Assembly (NCBI RefSeq): GCF_000022085.1
Contig: NC_011894.1
Location: 5,230,001 to 5,294,000 of the forward strand
Length of the DNA: 64,000 nucleotides
Direction of reading: 5' to 3'
From: Methylobacterium nodulans ORS 2060
GTDB lineage: Bacteria; Pseudomonadota; Alphaproteobacteria; Rhizobiales; Beijerinckiaceae
The notes under the pieces were generated by a model, which did not search any database, was not told the origin of the DNA, and was given only the letters and a program-made list of their open reading frames with translations. Within the stretch, counting starts at the first letter, position 1. Each line of letters begins with the position of its first letter. The translations under genes and the position numbers were made by a program. Below, one piece after another: positions 56,493 through 64,000 of the stretch.

Positions 56493-58298
56493 TTGGTTGA
56501 TCCCGGTTGGCTGAGCACGGTCTCGCGCAGCCGGGGCCGGGCGCCCCGCCGCGCGCGGAGGCTTCCGGGGGGTATTTTGCATTGGGGGCCTGACCGCTGG
56601 CGATTCTACCGGCTCGTCGGGCGTGAGATCGGCCGCGCCGCGCGCGGCGCCGTCAGCCGAGTCTCCTCGGCCCCGTCGGCCTTCGCACGGCTGCGCCCGA
56701 CCGGTCTCGTCATCGCGCCTCAGGATCTGCGCACCAGCGACGCCACCCTGGCGGGCGATATCTATGCGGGGCTGTTTGTCTTCGCGGGCCGGGCGCTCGC
56801 CACCGGCGGGCGCTCGCCCTTCGACTTCACGCCGCCCTCCCCCGAATGGGGCGAGGCGCTCTACGGCTTCGGCTGGCTGCGCCACCTGAGCGCCGCCGAC
56901 AGCGCGCTCGCCCGCTCCAACGCCCGCGCCTTCGTGCAGGATTTCCTGGCTGGGCGCGGCGACCGGGAGATCGCCGACCGCCCATCCGTGGCGGCGCGGC
57001 GCCTGATCTCGCTCCTCAGCCAGTCGCCGCTCGTGCTCGAAGGGGCGGATCACGCCTTCTACCAGGCCTTTCTGAAGGGGATCGAGCGCTGCGTGCGCCG
57101 CCTCGACGCGGCGGTGCGTCACGGCATCCCGCCCCGGCAGCGCCTCGGGGCCGCCGTCGCGCTCACCTATGCGGGCCTGTGCTGCGACGGCTACGAGCCG
57201 GTGCTGCGCCGCGGCGTGCGGCTCCTATCCCGGGAACTCGCCCGTCAGATCCTGCCGGATGGCGGCCATCGCAGCCGCGACCCGGCGGCCGTGAAGGAAC
57301 TCCTCCTCGACCTGCTGCCGCTGCGCCAGAGCTTCCTCAGCCGCGACATTGCGCCGCCCGAGGCGCTGCTCAACGCCATCGACCGGATGCTGCCCTTCCT
57401 GCGGCTGCTGCGCCACGGCGACGCCTCCCTCGGCCACCACAACGGCATGGGGGCGACGGAGGCCGACCAGCTCGCGACGCTCCTCATCTACGACGGGGCG
57501 CTCGCCCGCCCGCTGATGCACGCGCCCCATACGGGCTATTCCCGCCTCGAAGGCGGCGCGACGCTGCTCGTGGCGGATATCGGGGCGGCGCCCCCGCCCG
57601 CCTATTCGACCGTGGCGGGGGCCGGCAGCCTGTCCTTCGAATTGTCGAGCGGCGCCCAGCGCCTGGTGGTGAATTGCGGCATGCCGGCGAGCGGGGAGGA
57701 CATGCGCCAGCTCGCCCGCACCACGGCGGCCCATTCCACCGCAACCTTCAGCGAGACATCGTCGTGCCGGTTCCTCAACCCGCCGGGGCGCGGCTTCACG
57801 CATCCGCTCGCGGTCTGGCTCAAGAGCCGGATCGGCCCGGTGATCGTGCGCGGCCCCGCCCATGTCCCCTCCGAGCGCGGCTCGGAACCGGATGGCACGA
57901 GCGTGCTCGCAGCGAGCCACGACGGCTACGTCCCGAGCTTCGGCCTCGTTCACGAGCGTCGCTGGCGCCTTGCGGCGGACGGCGCGCTGCTGGAGGGCGA
58001 GGATGCCTTCCTGCGCCCGCTGCGCGAGGGAAGCGGGCGCGACGAGACCCGGCCAGTCGAGGCGGCGATCCGCTTCCATCTGCATCCGTCGGTGCGGGTC
58101 GGACGCGAGGGCCACGCCGTGCGCCTCCTCGGCGCGAACGGCGAGACCTGGCTGTTCGAGGCGGAGGCCATCGACCCGGTCATCGAGGAGAGCGTGTTCT
58201 TCGCAGCCTTCAACGGAGCGCGGCGCACGGAGCAGATCGTGCTGCACCTGAGCGTCACGGACGGCACCAGGGTGGCGTGGCGGTTCCGGCGGCTTTGA
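56493..58298 (+). CDS. Heparinase II/III-family protein
   Basis: About 600 residues. The N-terminal alpha-alpha toroid (ALYGFGWLRHLSAADSALARS, AGLCCDGYEPVLRRGVRLLS) is followed by the Hepar_II_III C-terminal beta domain (LVADIGAAPPPAYSTVAGAGSLSFELSSG, ETSSCRFLNPPG). Family enzymes are polysaccharide lyases, but this rhizobial branch next to purH is uncharacterised. The start is unclear: TTG 56493 gives the longest form, and a TTG at 56577 after a GGGGGG run is possible. Confidence 0.82.
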   Translation: MVDPGWLSTVSRSRGRAPRRARRLPGGILHWGPDRWRFYRLVGREIGRAARGAVSRVSSAPSAFARLRPTGLVIAPQDLRTSDATLAGDIYAGLFVFAGRALATGGRSPFDFTPPSPEWGEALYGFGWLRHLSAADSALARSNARAFVQDFLAGRGDREIADRPSVAARRLISLLSQSPLVLEGADHAFYQAFLKGIERCVRRLDAAVRHGIPPRQRLGAAVALTYAGLCCDGYEPVLRRGVRLLSRELARQILPDGGHRSRDPAAVKELLLDLLPLRQSFLSRDIAPPEALLNAIDRMLPFLRLLRHGDASLGHHNGMGATEADQLATLLIYDGALARPLMHAPHTGYSRLEGGATLLVADIGAAPPPAYSTVAGAGSLSFELSSGAQRLVVNCGMPASGEDMRQLARTTAAHSTATFSETSSCRFLNPPGRGFTHPLAVWLKSRIGPVIVRGPAHVPSERGSEPDGTSVLAASHDGYVPSFGLVHERRWRLAADGALLEGEDAFLRPLREGSGRDETRPVEAAIRFHLHPSVRVGREGHAVRLLGANGETWLFEAEAIDPVIEESVFFAAFNGARRTEQIVLHLSVTDGTRVAWRFRRL

Positions 58299-58308
58299 TA
58301 CGACTGCC

Positions 58309-58530
58309 GATTGATCTGTTCCGGGACGAGTTCGCGCGGGGAACCCCTCTCCCGTGCGGGAGAGGGGCAGGGGTGAGGGTCCAGGTGGTTCAGCAAGAAG
58401 ACGGAACCGGGCCGCTGTCAGCACCACGGCCTCAGGATTATTGCGGATCCGTCCGGGACCCTCACCCCTACCCCTCTCCCGCACGGGAGAGGGGATCCCG
58501 CGGTTCCCGCGCCCTCTCGTTTCCGAACAG
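58309..58530. repeat. Inverted pair of REP-type palindromes
   Basis: Fills most of the 384-base gap between the heparinase-like gene and purH. The left copy (58344-58382) and right copy (58456-58494) are inverted relative to each other over about 39 bases of core, with conserved tails extending outward (GATCTGTTCC on the left, GAACAGATC on the right). The whole could fold into a long hairpin with a 73-base loop. Confidence 0.8.
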
Positions 58531-58561
58531 ATCAACCGGAAGCCATATGACACCGCGAGCT

Positions 58562-58599
58562 CCGGGGGACGGCGCAACGCCTCCGCTGGCCTCCCCCGG
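58562..58599 (+). other. Inverted repeat in the purH leader
   Basis: CCGGGGGA and TCCCCCGG, 22 bases apart, followed by a pyrimidine-rich stretch, about 85 bases before purH. It could end heparinase transcription or attenuate purH. It does not match a ZTP riboswitch. Confidence 0.35.
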
Positions 58600-58682
58600 C
58601 CGTTTCTGCTACCGCGCGCTGATTCCAACCCGCTGGCAGGCGCTCACGCCCGCTTTCCGCTCCGATGCACGGACCTTGACCC

Positions 58683-60287
58683 ATGGCGAGCGACCTCATC
58701 CCCGTCACCCGCGCGCTGCTCTCGGTCTCCGACAAGACCGGCCTCGTGGATTTCGCCCGGGCGCTCGCCGCGCGGGGCGTGGCGCTCGTCTCGACCGGGG
58801 GCACCCACCGGGCGCTCACCGAGGCGGGACTCGCCGTCACGGAAGTCTCCGACCTCACCGGCTTTCCCGAGATGATGGACGGCCGGGTCAAGACGCTGCA
58901 CCCGGGCGTCCATGGCGGGCTGCTCGCCGTGCGCGACAACCCCGAGCATCAGGCGGCGATGCTCGCCCATGGCATCGCGCCGATCGATCTCCTCGTCGTC
59001 AACCTCTACCCGTTCGAGGCGACGCTGGCGGCCGGGCGCCCGGCGGCGGAGTGCATCGAGAACATCGATATCGGCGGGCCGGCGATGATCAGGGCGGCGG
59101 CCAAGAACCACGAGGATGTGGCCGTCGTGGTGGATGTCGCGGATTACGGCGCGATCCTGGCCGATCTCGACGCCCATGGCGGCGCGGTGATCCGGGCGAC
59201 CCGGCGGCGCCTCGCCCAGAAGGCCTTCGCGCGGACCGCCTCCTATGACGCGGCGATCGCCACCTGGCTCGAAGGCGAATACGCCGCGGAGGTCGCCGAG
59301 GCGCCGGTGTATCGCGCGCTCGGCGGCACCCTCGCCCAGGGCCTGCGCTACGGCGAGAACCCGCACCAGCAGGCATCCTTCTATCGCACGGCCGGCGCAG
59401 CGCGCCCCGGCGTGGCGACGGCCCGTCAGCTGCAGGGCAAGGAACTCTCCTACAACAATCTCAACGACACGGACGCGGCCTTCGAATGCGTGTCCGAGTT
59501 CGATCCCGCGCGCACGGCGGCGGTCGTCATCGTCAAGCACGCCAACCCTTGCGGCGTGGCCGAAGGGGCTTCGCTGCTCGCCGCCTACGAGCGGGCGCTC
59601 GCCTGCGATCCGGTCTCGGCCTTCGGCGGCATCGTGGCGCTGAACCGCACGCTCGATGCAGAGGCTGCGCGGCGCATCGTCGAGATCTTCACCGAGGTCA
59701 TCATCGCACCCGACGCCACCGGGGAGGCTGCGGCGATCGTGGCGGCCAAGAAGAACCTGCGCCTCCTGGTGACGGGCGGGGTCGCCGACCCGCGCCAGCC
59801 GGGCGCGGTCTGGCGGACGGTCGCGGGCGGCATCCTGGTGCAGAGCCGCGACGCGGCGGTGGTCGACGACATGGACCTGCGCGTCGTGACGAAGCGGGCC
59901 CCCGACGCGCGGGAGCTCGCGGATCTGCGCTTCGCCTTCCGGGTCGCCAAGCACGTGAAGTCGAACGCCATCGTGTATGCCAAGGACGGCGCCACGGTCG
60001 GCATCGGCGCCGGGCAGATGTCGCGGGTCGATTCCTCCCGCATCGCCGCCTGGAAGGCCGCGGAGGCCGCCAGGGTTGCGGGCGCCCCCGAGAGCCTCGC
60101 CCGCGGGGCGGTGGTCGCCTCCGACGCCTTCTTCCCCTTCGCGGATGGGCTCCTCGCGGCGGCGGAGGCCGGTGCCACGGCGGTGATTCAGCCCGGCGGC
60201 TCAATGCGCGACGACGAGGTGATCCGCGCCGCCGACGAGGCTGGCCTCGCCATGGTGTTCACGGGGCACCGGCACTTCCGGCACTGA
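58683..60287 (+). CDS. purH: Bifunctional AICAR transformylase / IMP cyclohydrolase
   Basis: Catalyses the last two steps of IMP synthesis. It is 534 residues. The N-terminal IMP cyclohydrolase (MGS-like) domain has [27 protein letters not shown] and [16 protein letters not shown]. The AICAR transformylase part has [41 protein letters not shown] and the C-terminal [19 protein letters not shown] and [19 protein letters not shown]. The lysine-histidine pair (KH in [10 protein letters not shown]) is present. A normal family member. Confidence 0.96.
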   Translation: MASDLIPVTRALLSVSDKTGLVDFARALAARGVALVSTGGTHRALTEAGLAVTEVSDLTGFPEMMDGRVKTLHPGVHGGLLAVRDNPEHQAAMLAHGIAPIDLLVVNLYPFEATLAAGRPAAECIENIDIGGPAMIRAAAKNHEDVAVVVDVADYGAILADLDAHGGAVIRATRRRLAQKAFARTASYDAAIATWLEGEYAAEVAEAPVYRALGGTLAQGLRYGENPHQQASFYRTAGAARPGVATARQLQGKELSYNNLNDTDAAFECVSEFDPARTAAVVIVKHANPCGVAEGASLLAAYERALACDPVSAFGGIVALNRTLDAEAARRIVEIFTEVIIAPDATGEAAAIVAAKKNLRLLVTGGVADPRQPGAVWRTVAGGILVQSRDAAVVDDMDLRVVTKRAPDARELADLRFAFRVAKHVKSNAIVYAKDGATVGIGAGQMSRVDSSRIAAWKAAEAARVAGAPESLARGAVVASDAFFPFADGLLAAAEAGATAVIQPGGSMRDDEVIRAADEAGLAMVFTGHRHFRH

Positions 60288-60382
60288 TCCGGAGGGGACG
60301 GAGCCGGCGGGTGCGTTGACGTCCGCCACCGCCTTGCGCCAAGCCTAGCCGTCGGCCGCGGCGGACGGCGGGGCAGGACGGG

Positions 60383-61666
60383 ATGCGGCTCTACGAACAC
60401 GACCTGCGGGCGCGGGTGCTGGCGGAAGTCCACGCCCGCCCCTTCATGCCGGTCAAGACGCCGCGGCGCTTCCTGCACTACGCCTTCCTGACCGACGGCG
60501 AGGCCGCGGCGGCCGACCGCGCCGCCCTCGACGCCTATTGCGCCTCGCTCGGCCTGCCGGGACCGGCACCGGGCGCCAAGCAGCACCGGGTGGTGTTCTC
60601 CGGCGCGATCCTGCGCTGGGAGAGCCACAGCGAGTTCACCACCTACACCTGGGAATTCGCCGACGGGCAGGGCCTCGCCTTCCAGCCCCAGCCCGATGCG
60701 CTCTCAGGGGTCATGGAGGGATTGCCGCAGCCCGGTCCCCTCCTCGCCGCGGTCGACCTCCACCTGCTGGCGGCGGGCGAGGGCGACCTGCCGCCCGAGA
60801 TCGGCACCACCTTCACGCCCGCCTCGCTCGCGGCGGCGCAGGCCGAGGGCGGCGCGGCCCTGATCGCCACGGACTTCCAGCCCGATCCCCACGGCTACGT
60901 GCGCATCGTCATCGCCGACCGGGGCATGACGCGGGTGGCGGCCGGGGCCCTGGTGCAGCGCGTGCTGGAGATCGAGACCTACCGCACCCTCGCCCTCCTC
61001 GGCCTGCCCGAAGCGCAGGCGCTGGCGCCCGCGATCCGGCGCATCGAGACCGCCCTGCCGGACCTCATGGAGGAGATGCGGACGAGCGAGGGTTTCGAGG
61101 CGAACCACCGCCTCCTCGACCGGCTGATCGCGCTCGCGGCCGAGCTCGAAGCCGGAGCGGCCCGCTCGCTGTTCCGCTTCGGCGCCACACGGGCCTATGA
61201 CGAGCTGATCCGCCTGCGGCTCGAGGCCATCCGCGAGCAGGCGATTCCCGGCCAGACGAGCTGGTCGGTCTTCCTCGCCCGCCGCTTCAACCCGGCGATC
61301 CGCACCTGCGTCACCACCGGCGAACGGCAGGACACCCTCTCGCGCAAGCTGTCGCGCATCGCGCAGATGCTGCGCACCCGGGTCGACGTGGAGCTGGAGC
61401 GGCAGAACCACGCCCAGCTCCAGGCGATGAACGACCGCGTCAGGCTCCAGATCCGGCTACAGCAGACGGTGGAAGGGCTCTCGGTCGCGGCGATCAGCTA
61501 CTACGTGGCGAGCCTCATGCATCTGGTGCTGGAGGGGGCCCATGCGGCGGGCCTACATGTCGATGCGACGGTCGGCACCGCGGTGGCGGTGCCCGTCATC
61601 GTGCTCGGCGTCGCCTGGATGGTCCGGCGCATCCGGCGGATGCACGCGGAGCCCGGCGCCCATTGA
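60383..61666 (+). CDS. DUF3422 family membrane protein
   Basis: A 427-residue protein with the DUF3422 pattern: the opening [33 protein letters not shown], then the helical [22 protein letters not shown]. Two C-terminal membrane helices ([18 protein letters not shown] and [18 protein letters not shown]) resemble a CorA-like end. Function unknown; it may be an anchored cytoplasmic protein. GGGGCAGGACGGG precedes ATG 60383. Confidence 0.88.
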   Translation: MRLYEHDLRARVLAEVHARPFMPVKTPRRFLHYAFLTDGEAAAADRAALDAYCASLGLPGPAPGAKQHRVVFSGAILRWESHSEFTTYTWEFADGQGLAFQPQPDALSGVMEGLPQPGPLLAAVDLHLLAAGEGDLPPEIGTTFTPASLAAAQAEGGAALIATDFQPDPHGYVRIVIADRGMTRVAAGALVQRVLEIETYRTLALLGLPEAQALAPAIRRIETALPDLMEEMRTSEGFEANHRLLDRLIALAAELEAGAARSLFRFGATRAYDELIRLRLEAIREQAIPGQTSWSVFLARRFNPAIRTCVTTGERQDTLSRKLSRIAQMLRTRVDVELERQNHAQLQAMNDRVRLQIRLQQTVEGLSVAAISYYVASLMHLVLEGAHAAGLHVDATVGTAVAVPVIVLGVAWMVRRIRRMHAEPGAH

Positions 61667-61676
61667 GCGCCGGCGC

Positions 61677-61919
61677 TCATCCCGCCAGGGGCACGAAGAA
61701 GCAGAACACGTAATCGCCTCGGTGGCACCAGTGGAAGTTGCCGTCCTTGCTCGGGCGGACCTTGGCCATCGGGATGAAGATGCCGTGGGTCCTGTAGCCT
61801 CCCGGGACTTCGACGGCATCGCTCACCGGCTCGCAATCCTGATCAGAGCAGCATTCGTAAGGGTACCAGGAATGCACCGGCTGGATCAGCGAGAGAGCGA
61901 CGACGAGCGCAGTCTTCAT
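61677..61919 (-). CDS. Small cysteine-containing exported protein
   Basis: An 80-residue protein. A short signal-like start (MKTALVVALSLIQPVHS) is followed by WYPYECCSDQDCEPV, with three cysteines in seven residues, and a conserved-looking end, FIPMAKVRPSKDGNFHWCHRG. Similar short proteins occur in methylobacteria and bradyrhizobia; I know of no assigned function. Metal binding or disulfide cross-linking is a guess. GGAAGGGTGG stands upstream of the ATG. Confidence 0.7.
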   Translation of the reverse strand: MKTALVVALSLIQPVHSWYPYECCSDQDCEPVSDAVEVPGGYRTHGIFIPMAKVRPSKDGNFHWCHRGDYVFCFFVPLAG

Positions 61920-62514
61920 GGGATGACCACCCTTCCCGTTGACGCCGGCCGGCAGGAGACCGGTCGGCCGGTTCTCCCGGCACGGCCCGTGCCAAGCCTG
62001 GCTGCCCTCCCCTTCCGAGACATGGGCGCCGAACGGCGCTCGCCAAGGCGGCAATGGGTGGGGTGATGGGCAAGGCCGCCGCGGCCAGGCTTGGGGCCGG
62101 GCTTGGCACGCAGAGCGATCCTAAATCGAAACCAGCGGTCGTGGAGGCCGGAACGGCCCTCAATCGAAACTGATGTGCGTGGAGGCCGCCCCGCTCCTCA
62201 TGCTGAGGTGCAGGCGATCGAAGATCGCGCAGGCTGCCTCGAAGCACCCCGGGCCGGTAATCCCGGCCACCCGCGTCTCGGATCAGCGGTCAGGCGTGCT
62301 TCGAGGCAGCCTGCGCGATCTTCGATCGCCTGCACCTCTCAGCTTGAGGAGGGTTCAGCCCCCCAGAAATGGACGATCCTGAATGATGCCCCGCAGCTCA
62401 CAGGAGAACGCCGCCACCGGCCCATCACGAAAAGGCCGACCGGCACAGGGCCGGTCGGCACGATCGATCAGGACAAAGGCAGGCAGGTCGCGACGATCCG
62501 TCGCCCCGCCGCAA
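61920..62514. other. 595-base gene-free stretch
   Basis: Holds the hairpin repeat copy at 62160-62355 and otherwise low-information GC-rich DNA, with two TCGAAAC motifs near 62117 and 62164. No reading frame has coding character. The region downstream of the formate dehydrogenase gene should contain its terminator; none is obvious besides the repeat. Confidence 0.5.
62160..62355. repeat. Dispersed hairpin repeat, copy 4, with perfect 42-base arms
   Basis: Arms 62206-62247 and 62296-62337 are perfectly complementary over 42 bases and extend imperfectly outward through CTCATGCTGAG. The left motif CCTCATGCTGAGGTG (62196-62210) is identical to that of copies 1 and 2. The arms here include a GATCGAAGATCGC block absent from the other copies. 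Confidence 0.85.
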
Positions 62515-64000
62515 TCACTCCGCGGCGATTGAGGAGGCGGCGAGCGGCACCACCCGGGCGGCGCAGAACTTGAATTCCGGGATCTTGCCCAGCGGGTCGA
62601 GCGCCGGGTTGGTGAGCAGATTCGCGGCCGCCTCCGCGTAGCAGAACGGCATGAACACCATGCCCTCCGGCACGTCCCGGTCGGAGCGCACCGTCACCTC
62701 CACCGCGCCGCGCCGGGTCTCCAGCCGGATCCGGTCGCCCGGACCCACCCCCAAGCGGCCGAGTTCGCGCGGGGCCAGGAAGGCCACCGCCTCGGGCTCG
62801 AGCGCGTCGAGCACGCCCGCGCGCCGCGTCATCGAGCCCGTGTGCCAATGCTCCAGCACGCGGCCCGTCGAGAGCACCATCGGGAACTCGCTGTCGGGCA
62901 CCTCGTCCGGCGGCACGATCGCGGCCGGCACGATCTTGGCCCGCCCGCTCTCGGTCGGGAAGCCGGCGTAGAAGATGATCTCGTTCCCGGGCTCGTCCGG
63001 GGCATCGACCGGGTAGGTCACCGCCCCCTCGCGCTCCAGCCGCTCCCAGGTGATGTTCTTGAGCGACGGCATCACCCGCGTCATCTCGGCAAAGACGTCG
63101 GCCGGGCCGCGATAGTCCCAGGCCAGGCCCATGCGGCGCGCCAGCTCCTGGATGATCCACCAGTCCTGGCGCGCCTCGCCCGGCGGGGGCACCACCGGGC
63201 GGGCCATCTGCACCCGCCGGTCGGTATTGGTGAAGGTGCCGGCCTTCTCGGCGAAGGCCGAGGCCGGCAGCACCACGTCGGCGTGGAAGGCGGTCTCGGT
63301 CAGGAACAGATCCTGCACCACGAGGTGGTCGAGCCGCGCCAGGGCGCCGCGGGCGTGGTTGAGGTCGGGATCCGACATCGCCGGATTCTCGCCCTCGACA
63401 TACAGGCCGCGGATCTCACCGGCATGGATCGCCTTCATGATCTCGACCACGGTCAGGCCCTGCTGGGGATCGAGGGACTGGCCCCAGAAGGTCTCGAACA
63501 GCTCCCGCACCGCCTTCTTCTCGACCGACTGGTAGTCGGGATAGACCATCGGGATCAGGCCGGCGTCGGAGGCGCCCTGGACGTTGTTCTGGCCGCGCAG
63601 CGGGTGCAGGCCGGTGCCGGGCCGGCCGATCTGGCCGGTGGTGAGCGCCAGCGCGATCAGGCAGCGGGAATTGTCCGTGCCGTGCACATGCTGGCTCACC
63701 CCCATGCCCCAGAAGATGATCGAGGCCCGCGAGCGGGCGTAGAGCCGCGCCACCTCGCGCAGGGTCTCGGCCGGGATGCCGCAGACGGGGGCCATCCGCT
63801 CGGGCGTGAATTCGCGGATGCGCTCCTTCAGCGCGTCGAAGTTCTCGGTGTAGCCGGCGATGTACTGCTGGTCGGTGAGCCCCTCCGCCACGATCACGTT
63901 CAGCATCGCGTTCAGCATCGCCACGTCGGTGCCGGGCTTGAAGGCGAGGTGGCGATGGGCATGGCGCGACAGCACCTGCCGGCGCGGATCCATGATGATG
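62515..64000 (-). CDS. Molybdenum formate dehydrogenase alpha subunit (partial, N-terminus outside window)
   Basis: C-terminal 494 residues of a molybdopterin formate dehydrogenase, probably the NAD-linked soluble type. The visible part begins IIMDPRRQVL and contains FKPGTDVAMLNAMLNVI, TTGQIGRPGTGLHPLRGQNN, LFLTETAFHADVVLPASAFAEK, GTFTNTDRRVQ and the dinucleotide-binding domain with LSTGRVLEHWHTGSMTRR. The catalytic Cys/Sec and the Fe-S domains lie outside. In a methylotroph this would oxidise formate to CO2 for NADH. No delta or beta subunit gene is downstream within the window. Confidence 0.93.
   Translation of the reverse strand, partial: IIMDPRRQVLSRHAHRHLAFKPGTDVAMLNAMLNVIVAEGLTDQQYIAGYTENFDALKERIREFTPERMAPVCGIPAETLREVARLYARSRASIIFWGMGVSQHVHGTDNSRCLIALALTTGQIGRPGTGLHPLRGQNNVQGASDAGLIPMVYPDYQSVEKKAVRELFETFWGQSLDPQQGLTVVEIMKAIHAGEIRGLYVEGENPAMSDPDLNHARGALARLDHLVVQDLFLTETAFHADVVLPASAFAEKAGTFTNTDRRVQMARPVVPPPGEARQDWWIIQELARRMGLAWDYRGPADVFAEMTRVMPSLKNITWERLEREGAVTYPVDAPDEPGNEIIFYAGFPTESGRAKIVPAAIVPPDEVPDSEFPMVLSTGRVLEHWHTGSMTRRAGVLDALEPEAVAFLAPRELGRLGVGPGDRIRLETRRGAVEVTVRSDRDVPEGMVFMPFCYAEAAANLLTNPALDPLGKIPEFKFCAARVVPLAASSIAAE

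Noticed and set aside
58495..58682. Possible ZTP riboswitch before purH
   Set aside because: The conserved riboswitch core and the CCGCCTGGGC end are absent; only a simple inverted repeat is present.

Overview
The window is high-GC DNA from an alphaproteobacterium, most likely a member of Methylobacteriaceae (Methylobacterium-like) in the Hyphomicrobiales. This rests on gene content and order recognised from general knowledge, not on a database search. Pointers are the DUF1285 / CoA pyrophosphatase / DUF6111 / CCA-transferase block, the RsmB-type methyltransferase / heparinase-like / purH block, a phasin gene, a PdhS/PleC-type histidine kinase, a molybdenum formate dehydrogenase, and intergenic palindromes of types common in rhizobia and methylobacteria. 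The window looks chromosomal. I saw no tRNA, rRNA, CRISPR array, transposase or prophage gene.

Layout. 1-2075: end of a polar amino-acid ABC importer and a GNAT acetyltransferase. 2081-9082 (-): MoxR ATPase, DUF58, DUF4159 and a VWA/amidotransferase-like membrane protein, a MoxR-type envelope operon. 9294-12513 (+): thioesterase, then four genes joined by 4-base overlaps (DUF1285, Nudix, DUF6111, cca). 12530-14574 (-): a LuxR-type regulator overlapping an AAC(3)-like acetyltransferase. 15065-19646: DUF4198 protein, FAD-linked oxidase, a flavin reductase beside a sulfite-oxidase-like molybdoenzyme, and two small coupled disordered proteins. 19868-27391: small protein, cysK, lipid/polysaccharide-type ABC exporter, thioredoxin-TPR protein, Lon-N domain protein, two cyclophilins and coaD. 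27437-35469: small secreted proteins, an MDR-type reductase, a lytic transglycosylase, an L,D-transpeptidase and a phasin. 35706-41996: PdhS-type kinase, orphan ABC binding protein, MHS-family permease. 42243-46272: acetate uptake and activation (acs, DUF485, actP). 46315-52563: exopolysaccharide genes. 52573-61919: DUF6894 protein, second L,D-transpeptidase, cupin, PH-domain protein, SDHAF4-like protein, methyltransferase, heparinase-like protein, purH, DUF3422. 62515-64000: C-terminal part of formate dehydrogenase alpha.

Functional themes are C1/C2 metabolism (formate, acetate), envelope and peptidoglycan remodelling, and extracellular polysaccharide. The polysaccharide set has a priming transferase, a glycosyltransferase, an outer-membrane export lipoprotein and a Wzc-like co-polymerase whose kinase domain lacks a P-loop.

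The least ordinary material is between genes: two copies of a roughly 240-bp structured element with an identical 57-base loop, one of them nested inside a second dispersed hairpin family; several palindromic repeat families; a LexA-type direct repeat before a DUF6894 gene; and a PhaR-like palindrome before the phasin gene.
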